A DNA stretch of 64,000 nucleotides from Amblyomma americanum (GCF_052857255.1 NW_027526484.1:593501-657500); one strand, 5' to 3'; shown: positions 1-11,999, counted from the stretch's first letter. Numbers and translations are program-made. Notes: generated by a model from the letters alone, not told the origin.

Positions 1-114
1 TCTCGGGAATTAGCTGAAGCCTTTTTAATCAAAGGGAGAGGTGGCATGTGCGTAAGTACCACTTCTATCTCTCTACGAGAAAGTGAGCATAGGTTGCTAA
101 AAAATGCGCGATAA
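1..114 (+). CDS. 3' end of a Penelope-like element ORF (GIY-YIG C-terminus), partial
   Basis: The frame open from base 1 encodes 37 residues and stops at TAA 112-114. It ends with a GGMCVSTTSISL-type tail. This matches the layout of the C-terminus of the fuller Penelope-like protein at 44104-44916 (GDKCVSTPSILL followed by a short charged end), which follows the GIY-YIG nuclease domain. The start lies outside the window. A GTAAGT at 52-57 looks like a splice donor, but the frame reads through it in keeping with the family. About 95 bases of T-rich 3' UTR follow before the next repeat. Calling it a PLE tail is an inference from this similarity. Confidence 0.55.
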   Translation, partial: SRELAEAFLIKGRGGMCVSTTSISLRESEHRLLKNAR

Positions 115-210
115 TGAGCAGGTTTTGCCTGAGTGTGAGTGTTTTTTTGTTGTTGCTTTTCTCCTTTTTTTTCTTTTTTGTCATATAAGAAATGCGCATG
201 CATTCACCTT

Positions 211-475
211 CTTCGGGTAAGAGCACCGGACGCGATATTCGGAGGTCGTGGGTTCGGATCCCACCGGCGGCATGGTTATTTTTTCTGCTGCTTTATAAGT
301 AATTTTCTTTAAGCGATTTATTAATCTAAGTATTATTATCCCACTGATAAGCATAACACACTATTAATAATAATAAAAAAAAAATTAACGTTCCCCTTTG
401 CACCTTGGTTTCGGTGACTGTTGGCTCCCTTCATAAATTTGTCAAACGGGCCCCTCATTTCCTTTAACTTGTCTG

Positions 476-568
<93 letters not shown>
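211..568 (+). repeat. tRNA-derived SINE (family A, copy 1) with (TA)n tail
   Basis: Bases 211-275 hold a tRNA-like head: a partial A box (GGTAAGAGCACC) and a good B box (GGTTCGGATCC). A body of about 200 bases follows, shared with copies at 31520-31761 and 39811-40088, both on the minus strand. The 3' end runs straight into a 90-base TA tract (479-568). The head lacks its first bases compared with the 31.7 kb copy. Open frames across it are poly-YI artefacts of the TA repeat. Confidence 0.7.
479..568. repeat. (TA)n microsatellite
   Basis: An uninterrupted TA dinucleotide tract of about 45 units forms the 3' tail of the family A SINE. Confidence 0.95.
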
Positions 569-571
<3 letters not shown>

Positions 572-885
572 ACTTGTGGCTTTCAAGAAACATAGTTGGA
601 GTCAGCGCCCGTCCTATCTGGTCTTTCTGTGTGGTTTGTGTAAAAATTAGCGCTGTTTTTACTTTTCTTACACAATGTTACACCAAATAGCCCAGCAAGA
701 GGTACTCGTAATTTAGGCCTTTTAAAACACTGATCAAGCCAAAACAAGCGAACAAGTACACATACCGTACGTTCCAAAGCCACTGCCGCTTGTGTGAGAC
801 ACGGATGAGTCCATCTTAAATGGTTTTATGGGTCTGCATTCAAAGTATTCGAACTATACACTCTTGACATTCATGGCTCTTTATA

Positions 886-1804
886 CAGGGAGTCCCAGCT
901 AACTTTAGCCAGAGTTTAAAAATATGCCGCAGCACTTAAGGACGAGGCCACCAATTGCATGTTGATGCGTCTTTTATGGTGCAAGTCATGTTGTTTTTAT
1001 ATTGTGCTTAATTGCGTAAATAGCCCAGATTAATAAACCGACTTCGCAAGCAATATAGACAAAAAATTCCAATTAGAAAGTTGTAGAACGGTCCCCTAAA
1101 CGTCCAAATGAACAGTTTTTAACTTTTCATCTATTACGTACTACCTTTTTTTCCGCTTATTGCAGATTCCCGCGAAATAGAACAAAATACCACGTAATAT
1201 GTCTGGTTGCCCGCCGCGATTGCAGTGCTGTCAAGCGTGTGCTGTCGCGTAAAAGGTGACAGGGCTGCGACGCAGCAGCTGGCTGTGCGATGCGGTATGC
1301 TTCCCTCGCGGTGGTTCATGATAGCAATAAGCAGACGCAGCCCCTATAGCTTGCGCTGGCGTAAATCGCACAGCCAGCGCCTGCGTCGCAGCCCTGTCAC
1401 CTTTTAAGCGGCAGCCCACCGGGCGAATTAAACTGTTCGTTAGTAGGCGGAACGTTTGAAACCACTGCAATCGCGGCGCACAGGCGAACATGTCACGTGG
1501 TATTTTTTGTATTTCGCGGGCATCTGCAGTGAGCAAAAAAACAAACACGTAATAGGCAAAAAATTAGAAACTGTTTAATCGGACGTTTTGAGGACCGTTC
1601 TACAACTTTCTAATTGCAATTTTTCGTCTCTCTTCAAGCTTGCTAAGTTGGTTAACAAATTTCGACAAATTATGCAGTTAAGCGCAATACAAAAAATAGT
1701 GCGGCTTGCTCCATACAATAGCCAGCAACGTGCTTTTGGTCGCGTAATCCAAGAGTGCCGGGGAATATTTTTAAACTCTGGCTAAAATTAGCTGGAAGAC
1801 CCTG
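886..1804. mobile_element. Fold-back (long palindromic) DNA transposon, non-autonomous
   Basis: The two halves are imperfect inverted copies. The outer ends read CAGGGAGTCCCAGCTAACTT and its reverse complement with a few changes (ending ...AGCTGGAAGACCCTG). A middle pair, AGTTGTAGAACGGTCC (about 1079-1094) and its complement (about 1593-1608), lies further in. An inner pair of 25 bases (1251-1275 and 1381-1405) brackets a short loop. Both flanks carry TATA (882-885 and 1805-1808), a probable target duplication. No coding potential is seen, so it would depend on a transposase elsewhere. The terminal sequence resembles a repeat I associate with tick genomes. I do not assign a superfamily. Confidence 0.75.
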
Positions 1805-1808
1805 TATA

Positions 1809-2798
1809 TCTGCAGTAACCGAAGCCGACACGAAAGTAGCGTAAACAGATCTGTTCTTTTTGACTGAATGAGTTACGCCTCTTTGTCCTACCAAGGGCCT
1901 TAGCCACAAAAGAGGGTTGTCCATGGGAAACCAAAACGCTACCTGCATAAAGTGGATGATAAAAACGAGGGTTCGCGATGATGACATCTTTTGAAAAGGA
2001 GAGAGAAAGATTTCCTGACAAACGTTTCGGCCTGCTTACTTTATGCTAGTACCAAATTTTAAGTGTTTTCCTAGTTCAGAGCTGGCTGCTGCTTGTCAAA
2101 AAGCAGACATCGCCTCTAATTTTGGCAAAGTTGTTAATCTAAGCGCCAATGTACACATTCAGCGCGAATGTCAAATCGTAAACACAGAAATGTGCTTATC
2201 AAGCATCTGTCACATTTATACAGTAGGGTTGGCACACGACAAAACTTTACTTAAAGAGGAGTCAGCAGTGAGTTTGTGTTAGACTGGGATCTAATTACTC
2301 ACGTGTTTAGCTCCAACAGCAGCACTGAATGCAACACAAGGATGTTATCTTCGTTCACGCCCACAAAAATAAATTCAATAGAGTATGTGAAAAGCTAAAT
2401 TGTGAAAGTCTTGATATTGCATCGGTAGCTCAATGGGGACTTTCTGTGGCGTAAGCGGCGTTGGTGTTGCCCATCCGTAGCTTGCGGTGACCAAACACGC
2501 TTGCGACTAGGAACGCTATCCTAGTAATCCCATGTTATCCTGATCGTGCGCGAAGTCTGCTGTCTCGAGACTATGTCCTGATTATTCATGGGACATATGT
2601 GTGCTTTCGAGTGGGCGCTGTCGTGGCCAAAAAGGGAGGGGGAGAAACGGCGAACCGGGCGCTGTGAGACCTTTCGCCTTGATAAAGGCGGGAAAACAGT
2701 TGCTTTTTGGAGAAGGTGCCCAAAATTGCGGGGACAAAATGGTACATCCCTAGGGTGCCTGCTGTTGACAACCCGTTATAGTCGCCATTTTGTATGCT
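1809..2798. other. Non-coding stretch, nothing recognised
   Basis: Short frames only. I see no conserved protein motif, tRNA or clear repeat in this stretch. Confidence 0.5.
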
Positions 2799-3250
2799 GC
2801 CATTCTTAAAGATTTTTTTGTTTATGGGGGTTTAACGTCCCAAAGCGACTCAGGCTATGAGAGACGCCGTAGTGAAGGGCTCCGGAAATTTCGACCACCT
2901 GGGGTTCTTTAACGTGCACTGACATCGCACAGTACACGGGCCTCTCGAATTTCGCCTCCATCGAAATTCAACCGCCGCGGCCGGGATCGAACCCGCGTCT
3001 TTCGGGCCAGCAGCCGAGCGCCATAACCACTCAGCCACCGCCATTCTTAAAGACGAGTTGCGCACACATAAAAGACAGACACAGGAAGAACACAAGAAGA
3101 CGGAAAGTGCTCAAACCTTCAACTGATTTTGTTAACAGCACAAAGGCTTATATAGGCAGTGTGCACTCGTGCCTAAAAGGAGGAAAACGAGAGAAGGAAG
3201 GCAAATGAAGCCTGTGCACAGGTCAAAAAAAGATGCGTAGGAGCTTCTTT
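2799..3250 (-). repeat. Penelope-like 3' tail, interrupted by a SINE
   Basis: Read on the minus strand, the sequence has a TATATAAG box, a T-rich stretch built on TTCTTGTGTTCTTCCTGTGT, and an end in ...CTCGTCTTTAAGAATGGC. This layout resembles the 3' end of the PLE copy at 45300-45443. No coding part is present. A SINE (2813-3039) sits inside it with target duplications. The assignment rests on layout only. Confidence 0.35.
2813..3039 (-). repeat. Ruka-like tRNA-derived SINE with 14-bp target duplication
   Basis: On the minus strand the head is tRNA-like: A box TGGCTGAGTGGTTATGGCGC and B box GGGTTCGATCCC, followed by a body ending in a run of A. It is flanked by perfect copies of GCCATTCTTAAAGA (2799-2812 and 3040-3053), as expected for LINE-driven target-primed insertion. 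Diverged or broken copies occur at 13341-13420 with 19975-20124, at 22791-22895 and at 62031-62085. The family matches my memory of the ixodid SINE Ruka. Confidence 0.85.
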
Positions 3251-3253
3251 CCC

Positions 3254-6200
3254 GTATTGTACTGCATTACGGAAGTATCACTGATAAAGTCATCGCTTTT
3301 TCATTTCATGTGGTGCGCTTATAAAAGCTCACGCGCTAATTTTTCTCTGCTGCTGCCCAGAATCTTAACGCTCTTGCGCTGTGGCTCACACCCTGTACAT
3401 GCAATGGAATGAGCGGGCAAGTTCGCTCCTTCTCTAGCCCGAATTGACCGAGCATGCTAAAGTGATGTTTCATTAGGCGTGGAGTTCATGAGGACAGGGA
3501 GGCAGACTATCCGTACTGGCGATCGTTAATGTTTATTTACATGTGCTCACAACACACCGATTGCAACTAACGCAAGATTGAGCTTTCTTGTCAGAATGAG
3601 AAGAAGAATCGGTGAGAAGAGTAGTTGAAGAGTAGACGTATTTAAGAAAAATGGGAGGATGTTTCAGCTTCGTCTTTAAGAGTGGAACGCTACAGCGTGT
3701 TGCAGCGCTGCCAGGGAGTGCACGGAACGCCATCGCCTTGCCCGTTGGACAAATTTCTCGGAGTCTCTAAGAGGCCTCTAAAAAGAACACAGACGCTGCT
3801 CCAAATTAGCACACGTAGACGGCTGTAGTTCCATGACACCTGTTCAGAAACGAACGACACTACTCCGACACAGAAAGATAGCCTACGCGCGGGCCATCTG
3901 CCGGGCCAGCGCCGTGTCATGGCGAAGGGGTTTTCAGGGGGTGTCATATGATGGCGCTACTACTGCATGCCAAGCACGGAGGAAATTTGCCGGAAACGCA
4001 TGACATTCGCCTGATTCCGACAACTGTAATTTACATGCTCATAATTACTCATTTATATCTCAGTATAGATCTCGAACGTACTTTTCCAGGAAACCCGTGC
4101 ATTCACTAGACGCGCCTTCATTCTTGTTCAAACGTAGAGCTGTCATGGCGGAATGGAAGCGTCCCCGTTTCGAACGCCAAAGGCCCCGGCCAGATTCCCG
4201 GCCTTGACCAAGTTATTTTATTCATTGAATATAAGTGCATTTTTACGCAGCTCCGAATATTTCCGACGCATGGTGTGCACAACAAATTCTATAACGCCGA
4301 CAGCTTTTCGATCAAACGAGCTGTATTCGCGCTCGCAAGAAATTGAGATCGGCTTGTGTGCCCACTGTCACCAGGATCAACGCGATCATTCTCCCTCGGC
4401 GCCTTAACTGGTCTGTTTTAAGGCGATCGGCCTTTAGAAACACACTCCAACCGGCGTTGCGTTCGGAAGTAGTGATATCATGCATGCTTGGAGGGAGCGC
4501 GTTGAGGATGACTGGAGGGCAGCACCGTCAAATGTAGACGAAGGGATCGCGACGGCCTGAAACGGACGGTGCAGTCGGTACGTGCCGAAGATAATAGCAT
4601 GGGAGGAGTGAGGGCACGCTGCGGTCTCTGATAAGCTCAAACAAACGTCCCGTTAGTTTATGCCATATTGGGTGCGCCGCACTACACGTGTGATGTGGCT
4701 ATAGCTTACTTTTAAATCGTTGGATTTGGCTTGGTGAAGAATGTGACAGTTTTCGGCTATGGTAGGTATATTGACGGGGAGGTCGCCTTCAGTTGTGCCA
4801 GGAAAGCTTCCTTATATCACTATCGCATAAATGCTGGCGGAATCCGGTCAGTACACGTGCTGGGGATATCACCGATTTAACCGCGGATACCGCCCGTGAT
4901 GCCTGTTGTTGTTGTTCCCCTGATAGTAATTATATGATGCGCTCTGCGCAGTCAACGCTTAATGTCCAGTACGTAAACACAAGTGGCAGCCCCCACCGTC
5001 GCAAGGTGCGAGGGCATATTAGTTTTGCAGCAGCAAAAAATCGCTGCAACTATTTTGAATTATTATGTTCTCAGCTTGTCTCTATGACTGTATATTGCTG
5101 AAGAAACCGCGCGTGTCTTACTCAAAAGGCATTTTTGAAACTTTTATGGCACCACACCAAACGTGCGTCCATCTAGCCCAACCACACAGGAAAATTACTC
5201 ACTCATCACCTCGGACAATAATTCAGCGGTCACAAAATTTGCCAGCCTTTCAAGCGGCCTGATTTGTCGAGTACAACACCTGACTACGTGGTGACTACAC
5301 CAACATTGCATGAATTATATTGCAGGAGTTTCTCCCATACATCGGCATGCGTCACCATTACCAACTTCACGCACTGCAATCTCTGCCATGTTTCGATTCG
5401 GTAGCGGCACCCTTCTGCTTCGTGTTATCGCGCCTGTACGAGGTGAAACACGCTGCCAGGATTGACCTTTTTTTGGAATGGCGGATAATCAGGCGATTCC
5501 TACTCAATACACTTCGGCGTTGTACATAATACTACTCGCATGTTATGGTGCGACAGCGTTGGAGTATTAAGTAGGTTGTGGGCGGATAATGAACGTGGCT
5601 ATTACCTAGCACGCGAGAGATCTTCAAAAATTTAATGCACTTCTCGTTAAAATGTGAAGAGAAACGTATTAATCTGAAGTGATAGGAAGTAAAGTAGCTA
5701 TAAGACTTTGTCTAAGTAGAGGTGCCTCTATTTAGTTAGCGCAGCATAAAGACTTTGCCACTTTGCTGATCCTCGAGCGGCATTCTTTGCGTGTTTAACT
5801 TGTACTATTATTCAGTAATCGGTGATTATTAGTGTTCGCAGGTGCCTATTTTGTGTGCACTGCAATCACCCCGCGCATTCGGCATTTTTCATGAGAGAAT
5901 TACGCTTAGCATGATTTCCTCCAAGGAACCCTCAATGATATTAGTAGTCTTCCTCATTGTCCTAGACTCCTTTATTTTCCTTTTCATTTTCCTGAAATGA
6001 AGAAACATGCTCATAATATCTCGTGTGCACAAATCCAGGAATTCTAGCATGCAACTCTCAAGTGGAAGTAAACACAAAGATTATTAGAATGTTTTATATA
6101 TCTTATTTCCGTCGGCTGGCTATTGGTGTATAATATAGTGCAAAAAATTGACTTCTTTTTTCCAGCGTGTCACCTGGGGAATGAAATCCCCAGCATTTTT

Positions 6201-8000
6201 TTTTAACTCACGTTATTGACTCTGTCAATGGAAAGATAAATGGCGTCATCTCGTTGCCGGCCACTTGCCATGTTGCCACGGAACAGCCTACGAGGGACAG
6301 CACCACGAAGGCAGCCACTGCTAGCCTTAGACTTCATCGTGAAAAAAAAGAAATCTAAATGCTTCTCAGGAGCCGGGCATGCGCCTCGCTCACACTGGAC
6401 AACAATATTTGGCCCCTTTTATGGCACCAGTATATTGATGACTTTCAAAAAATTCCTAGATCTGCGTGTAACATCTGCACGCATTTACATCTGCATGTAA
6501 GCGCCGCTGCAATACTTCTTGATGCACATTCTGGTGTTTCTTGTTTATTTATTCAGGATCCCTGGTGGCCAAAGTCGCGCGTTGTAATAAAATGTCACCG
6601 GTACCGCTGTTCTTGTTAACAAGCCATTTCCAAAATTTTGCCCCCCCCCCCCCCCCCTTGAAATCTGAACTCGGCCGATTTGAAATAAAATCAATATCCA
6701 TCCATAATGGACCGTGCCCAACACGATGGTTACTTCCAAAAATGGCCTGGGTCATTTTCGAAATTAAGTAAAGCCAAAAATCAGTGCTTTCGCACTATAA
6801 TACGTTTAACCAAGTTAAAACCCTGGCAACTTTGTTGCTTTGGTACCGTGACGAAACTCTAAACCGAACCTGCCTTTCTCCACCGAACCCTCTCTTCTCA
6901 CTGGAATGATAAAGGGGCAAGCACTGGGCTTCCTTTCATCCCATGCGCAGCGTTAGTAGGTAGGTTTCTGTGTGTTACCGCACCACAGGCTACGCATATT
7001 CCAAAATGAGTGGAATAGGGTATGAGCGGCAATAGGGAATCAAACGTTTCTTACCTCTTCAGCAGCAGCAGAATAGGTAAACTGACAAGGAAGAATTGGA
7101 AGTCCATAGACAGGTACCATAAGTGTCCAAAAAGAGGCTGCAATCAAAACAAAACGATTATAGGTTCGCAGCCCATTGAGATCTGGCATATTTTGGTACG
7201 CTTAATCTATTCCTGTCTGAAGCGGCCGCTTTAGTTTCACAGTATATGATAATTACTAAATTATTTCGCATTTCTAACGTGGAGTTCCTTAGTTGTAGAA
7301 ACTGAGGCTCACTTTTGTGAATCTTACCGGCGTTTCCAACATTCTTGGAAAAAAATGCTGAATATTGAAAAATTGCAAGGCAGTGTTATGGAAATATTGA
7401 GGATAAATATCGATTCTTCCTATGTCCAGCAAAATTTTTCTTTTACAATTTTTCTATCTCTCGCATGGAGCAGTTAAGACTGCCATAAAAACCAATGGGG
7501 AACGCTTTTTACGATCGCAAAATACGCTAATAGGAAAGAAAAACTAGTTTATAGGAGTTTGCGTATATATTGATTAGTATGGCGAAATGGTACAATATAT
7601 GAAAAAACTGCGTTCATAAACTCTTTCCTGTTTAAAAAAGCTTTTGCCCAGAATGATTGGGTATGCCTTGGAAACGTGTCAGACCATTTAGAGATTTAAG
7701 CATGTGATTTCGTGGTAAGCACAAGCACTGCGGGAGTGAGAGGTCAAACTTAGTATCATAGAACATTACTGGCAATGCACTGGTGGTTTTCTGCACTCTA
7801 AGATAAATTCGTGAATCAGCCGACGCACTCACAGAGGTAATGAGACTGGCTCGAAGAGTTGTGAGGGAAACGATAGGCCGCAGCTCAAACTTTGATCTAT
7901 ATGTCTACTTTCTGCGGCATGCATATATCATTTTCTAATATGTGCAGCGGCCGGTATAAATTATGTTTCATGGTACAGAGAGGAAAATTACAGCATCTGC
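3254..8000. other. Gene-poor stretch
   Basis: No exon with both splice signals and family similarity was found. A C homopolymer lies at 6642-6658. The remaining exons of the NRF-6-like gene would be expected on the minus strand in this direction. I looked for the conserved HLWYLSADFQ-type and late membrane-helix motifs and did not see them. Confidence 0.45.
6642..6658. repeat. Poly-C tract
   Basis: A homopolymer of about 17 C residues within unique-looking sequence. Confidence 0.9.
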
Positions 8001-8006
8001 AGTGAC

Positions 8007-8163
8007 CTTAAAGTCGTAATTTTTCACTTGTAGAAGCAGATACAGCCACTGTCTCTGAAATTCGTCCTTGAACTTGTGGAAGTACCCCTTATCGTCTGGT
8101 CCGGAGGTGATAAGAGGCATCAGGAAAATACACATGAGGACGAAGAACAGCGGAGCCATGGTT
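8007..8163 (-). CDS. NRF-6-like gene, exon 8
   Basis: The acceptor is TTCTTTTGCAG ending at 8164. The exon opens with one base that completes the AGA split by exon 7, then reads TMAPLFFVLMCIFLMPL and SGPDDKGYFHKF to LLLQVKNYDFK. This is a membrane helix followed by the loop seen after helix 3 in NRF-6 proteins. The donor is AAG|GTCACT; an earlier alternative is CAA|GTGAAA at 8027. Third codon positions are rich in C and G, unlike the surrounding AT-rich DNA. Later exons were not found. Confidence 0.75.
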
Positions 8164-8169
8164 CTGCAA

Positions 8170-9260
8170 AAGAATTCGTTTTGTAATAACTTGCTGAAGC
8201 ACATTCGAGAATGAAGATGCTCAAAGTGAGACGTTGCAATCGGCTAATGCTATGGGTGAGCTGAATCGGAACCGAACTCAGGCCTCTGCCTTTTTTCCCC
8301 ATAGAACAACGGGGATGACCCGTCTGCGAAGCGACACAGATTGCTTAATATTTTGGTGAATTAAATCTTGGTATCAATAGCCGCGGCTGTTTGGCAGAAA
8401 TTAAAGCGACGATCTGGGGCCGCGGGCCGTGTCAACGCCTGAGTGAACGGCGGGAACCTGAACCATCCAACAAGCGAAAAAGAGCACAGGAGATAACTAA
8501 AGTAGTAGGGCGCAATACAATATTTATAGGATAGAACTTATGAGGATAAAGAGCAGATGTGCAGAGACACAAGTATGCAAACGGCTGAAAAACATCACCA
8601 AAGGCTCATTCACACTCGGCCATCCGGAGGCGAGAGTGAGCGAAATCCGTCGGCTACAGCGTCGCCGCTCGCGGCGTACGGAGATATGGTTAGCGAAGAT
8701 CATAAATCGACGCTGTCGACTTACCATGCGTACGCACGCTCACGTACGCTAAAAGCAGGTATTTTGCCGGGCGTCACGCCGTTTATCGTAGTCCGACATT
8801 TAGTTCAGCGTATGCAGAGACGCAACGATAAGATCAGCCTAGTGGCGCCCTCTGGTTCTGGGGATGGGAACCATTTGTCAACAAACGGACGCTCCTCTTA
8901 AGTGGCAGAAGCGTCACTCTGAATAAAAAATAAAGCAAATGTATAAATTATACGTTTTCTTATAGGTGAGATGAGACGAAGCGGAAGATCGGTGCCCCAT
9001 TTATGGCCACCCAACGCACTGAAAACAGCAGTAACAGCGACGAATTAAGTCCGAAGTGAGGGATACTGCTTCGAAGGGCACCGCCATGTTTCTCGCCGCG
9101 GGAATGCAACTGCCTACTCACATACCTATTGGCCGATGGGAATCGGCGGAATTTTTCCGGCAACAGAAATCGGTCTTGGGCCGACTGATCTTGCCGTGCT
9201 GCTATTCTTTCCTGTTGGCGCCAAAAGCGTCCGAATTAGCTTCGCTCGCCGAGTTTTTGG
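8170..9260. other. Intron 7 sequence, no feature recognised
   Basis: Short frames on both strands lack recognisable motifs. Confidence 0.4.
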
Positions 9261-9269
9261 ACAAGTGTG

Positions 9270-9440
9270 AGCGGGCCTTAAAGAGACACTAAGGAGAAAT
9301 TGAATTTGGCTTGTATCGATAGAAAACCACCTCCTCAACACAAAAACATCACTCTATCTGAAAACAAAGCTCTCGTAAGTTAGAAAAGAGCAAGAACTAA
9401 AATACAAGTATCGCCCCCAAAGGCCAATCTCGCAAGTACA
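9270..9440. repeat. Possible dispersed tick repeat
   Basis: The stretch starting TTAAAGAGACACTAAGGAGA resembles, from memory, the edge of a repeat common in tick transcripts. There is no second copy in this window to confirm it, and the right-hand boundary is not determined. Confidence 0.3.
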
Positions 9441-9722
9441 AGCGTGATCATGAAGTAAAACAAAAGCTCCACAGACCTCCGAGGCTGACAAACTTGCATG
9501 AAATGTATATGCTTGATAAATGTTGAAGTATAGAAGTCTTGTTTTGAAAACACGAGTGCACTTTGAGCACGCGAGGAAGACGGGAAAAAAAAGACAACCT
9601 CAATGTTGGAAATCAAAGAACACCTGCCACTGACGGCCAGCTGAGTTTCCGTACGCTTTGGGGTGCTTCGCGGCTATGCGTGTTGCGTGCCCGCACGGTT
9701 TCGTTATGCGCGTCGATACACA

Positions 9723-9929
9723 ATGGCGGAGCAGCAGAGCACCTCCAAGTGCCTGTCTAAGTGCTCCTCGGACGAAGTTCGTGCAATGGCACGCAACTGC
9801 GACAAGGAAATAGAGCTGCGCGTAACCAGTGTTGAACGTGTATTTACGTTAGCAAACGCACCGCTTGGAGTGTTCACTTCGTCAACGCACCAAGACGCAG
9901 GGCTGCAGAACCAGTCCTACGAGGAATAA
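9723..9929 (+). CDS. Unrecognised exon-like ORF starting MAEQQSTSK
   Basis: An ATG in a fair start context (ACACAATGG) opens a frame of 68 residues. The first 35 residues have strongly GC-ending codons, a coding-like bias absent from nearby DNA. The bias fades after about 9828, so a first exon might end near there, though no strong donor is visible. The sequence is acidic and cysteine-containing; I do not recognise a domain. It lies on the plus strand inside intron 7 of the NRF-6-like gene and could equally be a piece of a transposon. Confidence 0.3.
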   Translation: MAEQQSTSKCLSKCSSDEVRAMARNCDKEIELRVTSVERVFTLANAPLGVFTSSTHQDAGLQNQSYEE

Positions 9930-11270
9930 TATTACAGAATTTAAATATGCCCTCACGTACCAGTCACTACACATCAGTCGAGACGGTGGCTCAGCGGTGA
10001 CAGCGACGCCGCCGACTCCTCTGCGCGAGGACTTTCTTGCCAGACCCGCCGCCTCAGTGCTCAAAAGCATCGCGTGCAGTGTCGGGTTGAGATCGCTGGA
10101 AGCAGGCCGCAGAACATCGTTGTTGGAATCGGGAACTGGATCTATCGTAATGTTGGTGGAAACGTGAACGAAGCGGTGATAGCTGAAAGAGGCCTTCACC
10201 GTTCGGCCGGCAGTATATTTAATTTCGGCTGCTGCTAAGCAGGAGCTCAGCGCTCGCCGTCAGCAATCACAGAGTACTCGTTTCCTTTTCCGCCGTTTTA
10301 CGTCCTTCTTCTCATACATTTCTTCATCAGAGAGTACCGAGTTTGAATCGTAGCGGAAGAAAAAAGTTTTCAACATCCAATTCTAATCTCTTAGCAATAA
10401 TTGCAGCTTTCGCTGCCGGACAAGCGGCAAAAAAGTCACAATTTGCCGAACTATCAAATTTTAGTAAGAAAAAAAACATCGATAGCGTTACCCTCAGTAA
10501 CTCCAAGGCGAGGGCGGAGCCATGCGTTGGAAGGAAAGAAGCACGGCGTTCTTAGCGCTGTCTGAAATACTGGTACGAAACGGGACCCCCTGGCAAGCGC
10601 TAACGTCACTCATACTCCGACTACCGCTGATGGAGCTACGTAGCCGTTGAGAAAAGCACAGGTGCATCCAGCGACCTCACAGGTAGAGCAGATTGAAGCA
10701 AAACGTTCAACAAAATACAGGATGGGAGAGACACGCGGGGAAGCGCTGGGGTGCTCTGCAAGGACCAGTGTCCACTGTCTCAGCACTCGTGGCAACACGC
10801 GCCAGCAACGGTACGGCAAGGCACGCGCCGTCGTTTCGAATCTAAGATCATTTTCCTTGAGATAAGGATGCTGTCTTGGCTAAAACCTTGAAGACATTTC
10901 ATTTAAATATGCTCCCCGCACTCCGCTCGATCTTAATATGCTCTATGCTTTTATAAAATTAATAAGAAGCTAGTAAGAGCCTCTGTTTACTATCTCTGAA
11001 TTAAGCATTACTATTTCTTCAATTACGTTGACTGCTTGTTGCTATACCTACCTGGAAAATCTTTGCTACCTCCGTGAAGGCAGAGCTTCCGCCTTCCTGC
11101 CTTGTTTCTACCTCACTAATAAATCTTTACTACGAGCTCAAAGAAGGGCACTGACGGCGCTGACGGCACTGACTCTTGTTGCTCCTTATTACCTTGCTAG
11201 TAATTGGTAGAGAGAGGTTAGTCAGATAGTCCTCACAAAGTGAACAAGGCTGGGCAAATCTCAGTGTTTT
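9930..11270. other. Non-coding stretch
   Basis: Nothing recognised. Confidence 0.4.
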
Positions 11271-11299
11271 GTTTAAAAAAATCTTGCACATGGTAAGAG

Positions 11300-11990
11300 C
11301 ACTTACTAGCACTTCATACCGCCGATTAATCGCTTCTTTCACTCTACCCTTCCGCCCCGACCTGTCCTTTACCCCTCCAATGACAATTTTGTTCAATTTA
11401 AATTTATCTTTTGCCCTGCTTCTCTTCCCATCACTTCTCAGGATCACGTGTCTTCCGCATTCCTTTCTACTCACCCCCCCCCCCCATTTTGCTTTCATGC
11501 TTTATCTGCTTGCTCTTTTTCCTTTATTGTAAGTTTTTCCCGGGTATTTCGTTCTGCCAAGCTGACTAATCCTTTATAAGTTTTTCAGATCAAAGCAGCC
11601 AGTCAATCAACGCCACATGTGGCAGCTGGACATTGCCTTTCAAGCCCACGCTCGCTATCTCTCCACGCTCTACTCCCAGGGATTCCTTTCTGCTGAGCTG
11701 GAATTTTTCTTTTCACAGTCTTGCAGGTCAACCGGGTAATCAAATTTATAAGCCATCATGCCTGGACAAGATTTATCCTTCCCGTCATAACAACATTAAC
11801 ACTTCATACTCTCCTCCCCCTCACGGGACCTTCCTCCTCGGAGGCATGACCCTATTTAAACCCCGCCAATAATGAACGCTTTGCCCAGATAAAGACAAGT
11901 CCTCTTGTCGAAACGTTGGAAAGCACCCCGAGGTTTTCGCTCCCTTGTTCACTTTGTCTAGTAATTGTTCGTTTCACCCTTCTAAAAAAG
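11300..11990 (+). repeat. Possible Penelope-like 3' region with decayed hammerhead motif
   Basis: A pyrimidine-rich stretch is followed by a TATTTAAACC box and, at 11885-11920, a segment resembling the hammerhead ribozyme of PLE terminal repeats. No coding part remains. The assignment depends on the motif. Confidence 0.35.
11885..11920 (+). ncRNA. Degenerate hammerhead-ribozyme-like motif
   Basis: The core reads CAGATAAAGACAAG, then TCCT, then CTTGTCGAAACG. The stem ACAAG/CTTGT and the GAAA half of the catalytic core are present. The CTGATGA half has two changes (CAGATAA), so self-cleavage is unlikely. Such motifs occur in Penelope-like elements. Confidence 0.4.
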
Positions 11991-11999
11991 GTTAAGATA

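Noticed and set aside
336..690. 85- and 89-codon frames full of YIYIYI
   Set aside because: They are translations of a TA microsatellite; the same applies to frames at 27637-28120, 31322-31576, 34205-34532 and 45303-45689.
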